This document shows, in pieces, positions 1 to 5,470 of a stretch of 6,848 bases of DNA (position 1 is its first letter; each line of letters opens with the position of its first letter). A program made the position numbers and the translations under genes. Origin of the DNA: Defluviicoccus sp. (GTDB lineage Bacteria; Pseudomonadota; Alphaproteobacteria; MPNO01); the NCBI GenBank assembly GCA_028820945.1, contig JAPPHW010000218.1, positions 1 through 6,848 of the forward strand, given 5' to 3'. The notes beneath the pieces are model-generated. The model saw only the letters and a program-made list of their open reading frames with translations, was not told where the DNA came from and searched no databases.

Positions 1-623
1 TCTATCTCGCGGCGGCCGGGATCGGCACCATCGGGGTGGTCGACGACGACGCGGTCGACCTTTCCAACCTGCAGCGTCAGGTGATCCACGCCACGGACCG
101 GATCGGCATGCCCAAGGTCGACAGCGCGGCCGAGGCGGTCGCGGCGGTCAACCCCGGGGTCCGGCTGGTGACGCACCGGACCCGGCTCGATGCCGGTAAC
201 GCCGCCGGACTGATTGCCGGCTACGACGTGATCGCCGATGGCAGCGACAATTTCGAGACCCGCTTCACGCTCAACGACGCCTGTCATGCGGCCGGCAAGA
301 TCCTCGTCGCCGCCGCCCTGCTGCGCTTCGAGGGGCAGCTCGCCACCTTCAAGTCGGGGCTCGACCCGGCCCTGCCGTGTTATCGCTGCCTCTACCCGTC
401 GCCCCCGCCGCCCGGAATCGTCCCCAGCTGCGCCGAAGGCGGCGTGCTCGGCGCGCTCGCCGGCACGATGGGCTCGCTGCAGGCGACCGAGATCCTCAAG
501 GAGGCGATGGGGATCGGCGAGAGCCTCGCCGGCCACTTGCTGATCTACGACGCGCTGACCACGACGGTCCGGAAGATGACGCTCAAGCGCAATCCGCGCT
601 GCGCGACCTGCGGCGATGGCTAA
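1..623 (+). CDS. moeB: MoeB/ThiF/HesA-family adenylyltransferase (5'-truncated by window edge)
   Basis: This is the C-terminal part of an E1-like enzyme that adenylates the C-terminal glycine of a small sulfur-carrier protein (MoaD or ThiS) with ATP, in the cytoplasm, before that carrier receives sulfur. The frame is open from base 3 and shows 206 codons. The family is about 250 residues, so roughly 40-50 are missing, including the Gly-rich ATP loop. Visible family marks are VVDDDAVDLSNLQRQ (the Asp and Asn-x-x-Arg of the nucleotide site), the Lys of GMPKVDSA, the Asp of ADGSDNFETRF, and Cys in VPSCAEGG (codon 429-431). There are also two zinc-type CxxC pairs, CYRC (378-389) and CATC (600-611). 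The tail GSLQATEILKEAMG...LLIYDALT is typical of MoeB. There is no C-terminal rhodanese domain. MoeB and ThiF cannot be separated cleanly from sequence; MoeB is the better match. The stop overlaps the next gene by 8 bases, implying co-translation. Confidence 0.9.
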   Translation, partial: YLAAAGIGTIGVVDDDAVDLSNLQRQVIHATDRIGMPKVDSAAEAVAAVNPGVRLVTHRTRLDAGNAAGLIAGYDVIADGSDNFETRFTLNDACHAAGKILVAAALLRFEGQLATFKSGLDPALPCYRCLYPSPPPPGIVPSCAEGGVLGALAGTMGSLQATEILKEAMGIGESLAGHLLIYDALTTTVRKMTLKRNPRCATCGDG

Positions 624-999
624 GCTCTCGATAATCGTGCAGTCCGGCGCCTTTGACCGGGTCCATTACGCGCTGGTGATGGCGAGCGCGGCGGCGGCGA
701 TCGACCGGGAGGTGACGCTGTTCTTCACCATGGAGGGCTGCCGCGCGCTGCGTCCGGCCCGGGCGCTGGGAGACTGGGCGGCGCCGGAGCGAGGGTTGCG
801 GGAGAAGGGGCTCGCCACGCTCGAGGAACTGCTTGCGGCGGCGGCCGAGCTCGACGTGCGTTTCACGGTCTGCGAGCTCGGACTCCGGGCCGTCGGGCTC
901 GCGCTCGACGATCTCCGCGACGATCTCGGCATCCGCGAGACCGGCGCGGTCACCTTCCTCAACGACGCCGGGCCCGACGCTCAGATGGTGTTCGTTTAA
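616..999 (+). CDS. DsrE-family (DsrE/DsrF/TusD-like) small protein
   Basis: This is a 127-residue cytoplasmic protein with the DsrE/F-like fold: strand KLSIIVQSG, helix DRVHYALVMASAAAAID, strand VTLFFTMEG, then a long Leu/Ala-rich helix near residues 62-78, then VRFTVCELGL with Cys86. In DsrE and TusD proteins a Cys in this region carries persulfide sulfur in relay reactions. Here Cys86 is the likely equivalent, and Cys42 (EGCRAL) is the only other Cys. The length matches the family. The ATG at 616 lies inside the end of the upstream MoeB-type gene (ATGGCTAA overlap) and has no strong Shine-Dalgarno, so it is likely translated by coupling. The pairing with an E1-like enzyme suggests a role in sulfur delivery to a carrier protein, but the substrate is inference. 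Family-level confidence is good; the precise role is unknown. Confidence 0.8.
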   Translation: MAKLSIIVQSGAFDRVHYALVMASAAAAIDREVTLFFTMEGCRALRPARALGDWAAPERGLREKGLATLEELLAAAAELDVRFTVCELGLRAVGLALDDLRDDLGIRETGAVTFLNDAGPDAQMVFV

Positions 1000-1075
1000 C
1001 CCGGTTGTCGGCGCACCCGGATTGGTCGACCGCGCCTGCTCAACCGTTCGTCCGAAGATCGAGACTGCCTCAATC

Positions 1076-1131
1076 ACAAATTGTTTACAAAGTGCAACGA
1101 GCAGTCCCATTATAATACTGAGACTGTTTAC
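1076..1131 (+). promoter_or_regulatory. Candidate promoter with perfect -10 (TATAAT) and flanking repeats upstream of lysR-type gene
   Basis: TATAAT occurs at 1111-1116 in an AT-rich patch of an otherwise GC-rich region. The nearest good -35 match is TTTACA at 1084-1089, which leaves a 21-base spacer, too long for an ordinary sigma-70 promoter, so activator dependence is possible. The heptamer TGTTTAC appears twice in the same orientation, at 1082-1088 and 1125-1131, 43 bases apart (about four helical turns), bracketing the -10 box. A small dyad ACAA-A-TTGT (1076-1084) runs into TTGT-TT-ACAA (1081-1090). GAGACTG also repeats at 1061-1067 and 1120-1126. These are consistent with protein-binding sites controlling the downstream regulator, but none matches a named operator that I recognise. 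Confidence 0.35.
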
Positions 1132-1151
1132 GCATACGAATCTCTATAGGA

Positions 1152-1175
1152 TTGATATGCTAACATGTCAATTTT
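1152..1175 (+). terminator. AT-rich hairpin followed by TTTT (terminator-like or operator)
   Basis: TTGATATG (1152-1159) pairs with CATGTCAA (1164-1171) across a CTAA loop: 8 base pairs with one T-G wobble, followed directly by TTTT (1172-1175). It could end transcripts from the moeB-dsrE pair or attenuate the regulator's own mRNA. As DNA, it could be a dyad operator instead. The stem is AT-rich and the T-run short, so termination would be weak. Confidence 0.35.
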
Positions 1176-1225
1176 GAGATGAAATTGAATTAATACTTTT
1201 GAATATTTCATCTCTCCGTGTGCCT

Positions 1226-2140
1226 ATGGTTGGTCGTTCCCGAGTACGCATCCCGGCGGCAAGCACTCTGATCGCGTTCGAGAGTGCCGGCCGTCTGGGC
1301 AACTTTTCTCGTGCGGCGGAAGAGTTGCAGACTTCCCAGTCCGCCATAAGCCGTCACATAGCAAGACTTGAGCGGCAGCTTTCGACCCGTGTGTTCGATC
1401 GGTCGAGGACCGGCGTACGCCTGACCGAGGCGGGCAGCCACCTCTACGACGCCGTCGCCAAGGCGCTTCAGACGATCGATCGCGCCGTCGTCGAAGCGGG
1501 CGGGGCCTCGAACGACAGGCATGTCGCGATCGCTTGTTCCCACGATGCATGGCAACTCGTATTCATGCCGCGACTCGACGCGCTGCGAAGATCTCTCGGA
1601 GACGATCACGCGATCCGCTTTGTGCTTTACCCTCGCGAGTCGCGCCATGCCCCGCGTCACCCTGACGCCGATGTGGTGTTCACCTGGGACGCGAAGGATG
1701 CCGGTCCCGATATGATGGCATTGAAGGAGACGGTCAGACCGGTCTGCTCTCCCCAATATGCAAAGGAAAACGCGACGGCCCTGGAGGGCCCGGTCAGCGG
1801 ATGGGACGGGCTGACGCTTCTCGACTTCGCGGTTCCGGACCGGGGCTGGGCGTCATGGGATGACTGGTTCGACTCCGTGGAGCGGCCGGATCCACTGCCC
1901 CCGATCCTGAAATTCGGAAGCTACAGCGATGTCTTGCAGGCGACGAGCGCCGGAAAGGGTATCGCGCTCGGTTGGCGGTGCTGCGTCGAACCCTATATCG
2001 AGACGGGCACCCTCGTGCCGCTCCAGCAGGATTTTGTCGAATTCGACAATTATTATTGCGGATTGCTCACCGAGAGAGGGCGGAGAAAACCGGTGGCGCG
2101 CAACTGCCTCGCCACCATAAGCGAACACATTCTGATCTGA
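1226..2140 (+). CDS. LysR-family transcriptional regulator, GcvA-like
   Basis: This is a 304-residue DNA-binding regulator, the usual LysR length. The N-terminal winged helix-turn-helix spans about residues 10-68: STLIAFESAGRLGNFSRAAEEL, then QTSQSAISRHIARLERQL, then the wing STRVFDRSRTGVRLTEAG. The LTTEAG-like end and the A-x-S-Q-S-A-I-S recognition helix are classic. Residues from about 95 onward form the periplasmic-binding-protein-like effector domain (RHVAIACSHD..., VRPVCSPQYA, GKGIALGW, ETGTLVPL), most like the GcvA group. I chose ATG 1226 because it places the helix-turn-helix at the usual distance from the N-terminus. An in-frame TTG at 1199 and GTG at 1220 are alternatives, and none has a clear Shine-Dalgarno. 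No gene is divergent from it, so no obvious target is visible. It is convergent with the MFS gene, 38 bases away. Two sampled 60-base lines are 55% and 60% GC, against 77-80% in lines from the genes to its right, which hints at acquisition. Confidence 0.9.
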   Translation: MVGRSRVRIPAASTLIAFESAGRLGNFSRAAEELQTSQSAISRHIARLERQLSTRVFDRSRTGVRLTEAGSHLYDAVAKALQTIDRAVVEAGGASNDRHVAIACSHDAWQLVFMPRLDALRRSLGDDHAIRFVLYPRESRHAPRHPDADVVFTWDAKDAGPDMMALKETVRPVCSPQYAKENATALEGPVSGWDGLTLLDFAVPDRGWASWDDWFDSVERPDPLPPILKFGSYSDVLQATSAGKGIALGWRCCVEPYIETGTLVPLQQDFVEFDNYYCGLLTERGRRKPVARNCLATISEHILI

Positions 2141-2178
2141 ACCCGCGGCCCCACCGCAGCCACCGCCGCTAGGCCGGC

Positions 2179-3432
2179 TTAACCGGCTGGCGGGCGCTCG
2201 GCGCGTTCGTCGAGGCGGGAGCTCCGGATCAGGCCGAGCGTCCAAAGGCCGGCGACGGTGCCGAGGCAGGCGGCGACGGCGATGGGAAGCCCGAGCCCGA
2301 ACAGCGAGGCGAGACCGCCGAATAATGCCGCGCTCGCCGCCGGCACCGAGCGGAAGGTGAGGCCCACGAGGCTCATCACCCGGGCCCGCATCGCCGGGTC
2401 GACGCAATTCTGGATCAGAATCTGGCTGCAGATCGAGTTCGTGTTGGAAAACAGCCCGTAGGCCGCCATCAGCACGATGCCGAGCCAGAACGCGTCGGTC
2501 GAGGCGAAGCCGGCCACCGCGATGCCGCAGAGCACGCCGGTCGCGCCCAGCAGGCGGGTGAGCCCCTGCGTCCGGCCGCGCCGGGCGAGAACGAGCGAGC
2601 CCGCGATCGCGCCCGCCCCGGCCGAGGAGAGCAGCGTCGCCAGCCCGTCCGCGCCGCGCCCGAAGACCTCCGAGGCGAACGCCGGGAGGAGCTCGACCGC
2701 CGGGCGCAGCAGGATCGAGAAGGCGACGGTGATCAGGAGCAGCGTTCGGATCGTCTCGTGACGGGCGACGTATCGGAGCCCCTGCGCCACGTCGCCGAGC
2801 AGGCCGCCCCCGCCGCCGGCCGGCCTGTCCGGGTCGCGGTAGGAGAGCGCGAGCAGCGCCGCGACCATGCCCACATAGGTAGCGGCGTTGACCGCGAAGG
2901 CGAGCGCGGCGCCCTGCCACACCAGCAGCGCGCCGGCGATCGCCGGGCCCACGAAGCGGGCGGTCTGCACCATGGAGGACTGGAAGGCGATCGCCGACGA
3001 CAGGTCCTCGCGCGGCACCAGATTGGCGACCAGCGCGAAATAGGAGGGCTGCATGAACGCCATGTTGACGCCGTTGAGGACGGTCAGCGCCAGCAGGACC
3101 TCGATGGTCATGAGGTCGAGCGCGGTGGCGAGGGCGAGCGCCGCCATGATGCCCGAGGCCGAGATCTGGCCCGCCCGGAAGATCCGGTATGCGCCGAACC
3201 TGTCGGTCGCGGCCCCGGTCAGCGGCGTGAGCGCGATGATCGGCACGACCTCGCAGAACACCACGATGCCGAGCCAAGCGGGCGAGCGGGTGAGCTCCCA
3301 GGCGAGCCAGCCGAGCGCCGTGCGGTAGATCCAGGTGCCCACGAACGACGCGGAGGCGCCGATCGAATAGACCCGGTAGTCGCGATGCCCGAGCGCGGTC
3401 CCGATACCGCCGAGCCAGGACGCGGACGCCAC
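2179..3432 (-). CDS. MFS transporter, EntS/MFS_3-like exporter family
   Basis: This is a 417-residue inner-membrane permease of the major facilitator superfamily. It has about 12 hydrophobic segments, with a break near residues 200-215 (DPDRPAGGGGG) that marks the central cytoplasmic loop. The loop after the second helix carries the motif-A core TDRFG (Asp77, Arg78, Gly80). The start HRDYRVYSIGASASFVGTW and the segment SSAIAFQSSMVQTARFVGPAIAGALL are typical of the EntS/transmembrane-secretion-effector branch, usually proton-driven efflux of small hydrophobic or siderophore-like compounds. The substrate cannot be read from sequence. It starts 31 bases after the PreA-like gene on the same strand with no terminator between, so the two are probably co-transcribed. 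The start is a GTG at 3432, and the purine run GGGGGGAG ends only one base upstream of it, unusually close. The stop TAA (2179-2181) faces the LysR gene's end. Confidence 0.85.
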   Translation of the reverse strand: MASASWLGGIGTALGHRDYRVYSIGASASFVGTWIYRTALGWLAWELTRSPAWLGIVVFCEVVPIIALTPLTGAATDRFGAYRIFRAGQISASGIMAALALATALDLMTIEVLLALTVLNGVNMAFMQPSYFALVANLVPREDLSSAIAFQSSMVQTARFVGPAIAGALLVWQGAALAFAVNAATYVGMVAALLALSYRDPDRPAGGGGGLLGDVAQGLRYVARHETIRTLLLITVAFSILLRPAVELLPAFASEVFGRGADGLATLLSSAGAGAIAGSLVLARRGRTQGLTRLLGATGVLCGIAVAGFASTDAFWLGIVLMAAYGLFSNTNSICSQILIQNCVDPAMRARVMSLVGLTFRSVPAASAALFGGLASLFGLGLPIAVAACLGTVAGLWTLGLIRSSRLDERAERPPAG

Positions 3433-3463
3433 TCCCCCCGGGTTCCGCCGGCCTGCGGTACTT

Positions 3464-4807
3464 CTACTCCGCCGCCTCGGCCGCCGTCTTGGGGCTGTTG
3501 GCGGCGATGGTCTTCATGTTGTTGCGCTGGGTGACGAACTTCTCCGGCCCTTCGTAGACGCCGTCCGGAATGTCGAAAAAGCCCTGCTCGAACTGCGCCT
3601 CATCGGTCAGCCGCATGGCGATCGAGTCGAACGGGCAGACATCCATGCAGAGTTCGCAGCCGATGCAGGTCTCGGGGTGGACCTCCACCTTCCCCGCCGG
3701 GCTCTGCGACAGCGCCTCGTAGAAGCACATCTGGATGCAGATCGTGCAGCTCGGGTTCTGGCAGGTGTCCTCGTTGACCACGGCGTGCACGCGGTCGCGC
3801 GCGAACTGCTCGGCATAGTCCTTGGCCGCCCGCCGGGACGCGATGCCCCGCATCGACTCGACGTCCGGGTAGCCGTGCTCGTCCATGAAGCGCTCGACCC
3901 CGTTGATGATGTTGGGCAGCCACTTCATGCCCTTGATCATCAGCACCGAGCCGATCTCCACCACATTCGCGCCGGTCATCAGGAACTCGACCGCGTCGCG
4001 GTGGTCGAAGATGCCGTTGGTGCCGGCGATCGGGATGCCGACCTGGGTGTAGATGTTGTGCACCCAGCGTAGCGTGAGCGGCTTGACCCAGGTGCCGCCG
4101 ATGCCGGCGGTGCCGGCGAGTCTCGGCTCCGCCGCCTCGATGTCGACCGCGAAGCCGGTATGGCGGTTGGTCGCGGTGACCGCCGCCGCCCCCGCCTTCT
4201 GCACCGCGCGGGCGATCTCGACCGGGCGCGACTGGTCCGGGGTGAGCTTGACCACGACGGGGATGTCGACCGCCTCGACCACCTGGCGGGTGACCTCGAA
4301 GGCGATGTCCTCTTCCTGGCTGATCATGCTGCCGCCATGCACGCCCGGCATCAAAGCGGGGTGCGGGCAGCCGAAATTGAGCTCGACCATGGGGAGGGCG
4401 CAATCCTCGATGGTGCGGCAGATGTCCTTCCAGCCGTCGACCTCCTTGGCGCCGGCCGAGCCGATCAGATGCGCCCCGCGCTCGGCGGCGTAGGCGCCGA
4501 CCTCCTTGAGATAGGGGATCCAGTCCTTGTAGTAGGTGCTGGAATAGCCCGACCGGCTGTAGAACACGAAGTCGCGCGGCACCTTGCCTTTGATGATGTC
4601 GCCGCGGTCGTTCAGGATCGCGTATTTCGAGTTCTGCGTGAGCCGCGCCATGTCCTCCATGTCGGTCAGCGTCTTGACGATGGCGCCCGCCGCCCCGTAG
4701 TCGAAGCACTGCTTCATCAGATCGGGGCTGTTGGTGGTCTCGAGCGAGGCGACCACCACCGGGTTCTTGAACGGGACGCCGCAAAACTCGACTGCCATGT
4801 CTGCCAT
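3464..4807 (-). CDS. PreA-like dihydropyrimidine dehydrogenase family oxidoreductase (FMN plus two Fe-S cluster motifs)
   Basis: This 447-residue cytoplasmic flavoprotein is related to the catalytic half of dihydropyrimidine dehydrogenase (PreA). A TIM-barrel FMN domain spans about 1-330: MAVEFCGVPFKNPVVVAS, IVKT (Lys45), ELNFGCPHP with Asn144 and catalytic-position Cys147, VVVKLTP (Lys187), TATN (Asn214), and GTNGI...FLMTGANVVEIGS near 262-287 for the FMN phosphate. A ferredoxin module follows: an atypical C349-x4-C354-x2-C357-x3-C361, then a classical C381-x2-C384-x2-C387-x3-C391-P. A short tail ends in AAEAAE. ATG 4807 has GGAG seven bases upstream. By hand alignment with pig/human DPD, the uracil contacts N609, E611, S670 and T737 are not conserved (Ser84, Ser86, Gly146, Arg215), so the substrate may differ. 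No PreT-type NAD(P)H partner is visible. It is probably in one transcript with the MFS gene. Confidence 0.85.
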   Translation of the reverse strand: MADMAVEFCGVPFKNPVVVASLETTNSPDLMKQCFDYGAAGAIVKTLTDMEDMARLTQNSKYAILNDRGDIIKGKVPRDFVFYSRSGYSSTYYKDWIPYLKEVGAYAAERGAHLIGSAGAKEVDGWKDICRTIEDCALPMVELNFGCPHPALMPGVHGGSMISQEEDIAFEVTRQVVEAVDIPVVVKLTPDQSRPVEIARAVQKAGAAAVTATNRHTGFAVDIEAAEPRLAGTAGIGGTWVKPLTLRWVHNIYTQVGIPIAGTNGIFDHRDAVEFLMTGANVVEIGSVLMIKGMKWLPNIINGVERFMDEHGYPDVESMRGIASRRAAKDYAEQFARDRVHAVVNEDTCQNPSCTICIQMCFYEALSQSPAGKVEVHPETCIGCELCMDVCPFDSIAMRLTDEAQFEQGFFDIPDGVYEGPEKFVTQRNNMKTIAANSPKTAAEAAE

Positions 4808-4849
4808 CGGATATCTCCGCGCTTCGGGGGCGGGCTTGCCGCCATTAAG

Positions 4850-4863
4850 ATCAGTATACTGAT
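4850..4863. promoter_or_regulatory. Perfect 14-bp palindromic operator candidate
   Basis: ATCAGTATACTGAT is identical to its own reverse complement. It sits in the 81-base gap between clpS and the PreA-like gene, 42 bases upstream of the latter's ATG. The GTATAC core resembles the GT...AC core of FadR-type GntR operators, although the flanking bases (A and T) do not fit that consensus exactly. It overlaps a likely -10 box, the placement expected for a repressor site. No GntR or other cognate regulator is encoded in the window apart from the LysR protein, whose classical T-N11-A spacing it does not match. Confidence 0.55.
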
Positions 4864-4882
4864 AGTTTGCCGCCGCCGTCCA
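4853..4882 (-). promoter_or_regulatory. Candidate sigma-70 promoter for PreA-like/MFS transcript
   Basis: Read on the - strand, TGGACG (4882-4877; 4 of 6 to TTGACA) is followed after 18 bases by TATACT (4858-4853; 5 of 6 to TATAAT). The -10 lies within the 14-bp palindrome. Initiation near 4846 would leave a leader of about 40 bases with the GGAG ribosome site at 4818-4815. The existence of a promoter here is inference. It would make the oxidoreductase/permease pair independent of clpS. Confidence 0.35.
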
Positions 4883-4888
4883 TCGGGC

Positions 4889-5200
4889 CTATTCCTCGGG
4901 TTCGGTGGTGAACATCAGCGGGTGGCCGTGCTCGCGCCCCAGATCGGTCGCCTCGGTCGCCTTGGTCTCCGCCACGTCCCTTGTATAGACCGCGACCACG
5001 CAGGAGCCCTTGGTGTGCGCCGTCGCCATCACGCGATAGGCCTCGTCGTCGCCCATCCGGAAGACCGCTCTCAGCACCAGGATCACGAACTCGCGCGGCG
5101 TATAGTCGTCGTTGAGCAGGATGACCTTGTGCAGCTTCGGCCGCTCGGTCTTCGTTTCGGTCTTCGTCTTCGTGCGCTGGTCGGTGTCGACGTCCCTCAT
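4889..5200 (-). CDS. clpS: ATP-dependent Clp protease adaptor ClpS, ClpS2 type
   Basis: This 103-residue adaptor docks on the N-domain of ClpA and hands over proteins bearing N-degrons (N-terminal Phe, Leu, Tyr, Trp) for ClpAP degradation in the cytoplasm. A charged flexible tail (about residues 1-22, rich in Lys, Thr and Glu) precedes the core: KVILLNDDYTPREFV, FRMGDDEAYRVMATAH, VAETKATEATDLG, GHPLMFTTEPEE. Asn30, Asp31, Asp32, Thr34 and His62 match the E. coli N-degron pocket (N34, D35, D36, T38, H66). Arg36 replaces the gatekeeper Met40. With the AVFRM and LMFTTEPEE signatures, this marks the alphaproteobacterial ClpS2 paralogue, known for narrower N-degron recognition. The ATG at 5200 has only a weak purine site upstream (GGG six bases away). 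No clpA follows; the next gene is the PreA-like enzyme, 81 bases on. It is divergent from the DUF1302 gene. Confidence 0.95.
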   Translation of the reverse strand: MRDVDTDQRTKTKTETKTERPKLHKVILLNDDYTPREFVILVLRAVFRMGDDEAYRVMATAHTKGSCVVAVYTRDVAETKATEATDLGREHGHPLMFTTEPEE

Positions 5201-5470
5201 CGCACCCGGTCCCGCAACCGCCCCGCGAATCGCTAGCCTCGCACGGTTGGGCGCCCCGGTCCAGCGGGGGCCGATACGTCGCGTTCCGCGCGCGATGCGG
5301 CAACGGGCCCGATTTGGCTGCCCGAAAGGGATAGTTCGGTAATAGACGAAAGACTTGATAAGGATTCACGCATTCATTGCAAAAGAATGTCCAAATATTG
5401 ACTTCGGCATATCACGGGGAACAGACTTGGCGGCGTGTAGGAGTTTGTGACGGTTCAGGGGGCCGAAAAA
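5201..5470. promoter_or_regulatory. Divergent intergenic region between clpS and DUF1302 gene, with AT-rich core
   Basis: This 270-base spacer has no supported gene. The clpS-proximal half is GC-rich. The block 5341-5400 holds only 20 G/C in 60 bases and is the likely promoter core for both directions. For clpS, a - strand TTGCAA (5382-5377), 16-base spacer and TATCAA (5360-5355) give a 4+4 of 12 promoter match, implying a leader of about 148 bases. CATTC (5371-5375) and GAATG (5385-5389) form a dyad around TTGCAA and could be an operator. For the + strand a TTGACT (5398-5403) is present, but no convincing -10 is spaced from it. Confidence 0.3.
5457..5462 (+). promoter_or_regulatory. Ribosome binding site deciding the DUF1302 start
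   Basis: AGGGGG lies eight bases before ATG 5471. The competing in-frame GTG at 5447 also has AGGAG (5439-5443), but only three bases away, which is too close. The ATG is therefore preferred. Confidence 0.5.

Noticed and set aside
1199..1225. TTG 1199 as the LysR-family start
   Set aside because: It has no better ribosome site and would add nine residues ahead of the usual GcvA-type N-terminus; ATG 1226 fits the family, though TTG is not excluded.
2172..2188. GCCGG-CTTAA-CCGGC hairpin between the convergent LysR and MFS gene ends, as a bidirectional terminator
   Set aside because: The stem is only 5-6 bp, includes the MFS stop codon and has no T-run on either side; such GC dyads are common in this GC-rich DNA.
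1853..3277. Long - strand frame over the LysR end and the MFS gene
   Set aside because: It translates into Arg/Gly/Ala-rich sequence with no family motif and is an out-of-frame shadow of the MFS gene.
3464..4807. Simple assignment as PreA of the uracil-degrading PreTA complex
   Set aside because: PreT is not seen in the window and several uracil-contact residues seem replaced, so only a family-level call is made.
4160..5236. Long + strand frame opposite the PreA-like and clpS genes
   Set aside because: It is antisense to two well-recognised genes and has Arg/His/Ala-rich, unstructured composition typical of high-GC shadow frames.
5201..5348. Possible small RNA or riboswitch in the clpS leader
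   Set aside because: I could not trace a convincing conserved fold or known motif; only scattered GC stems are present.
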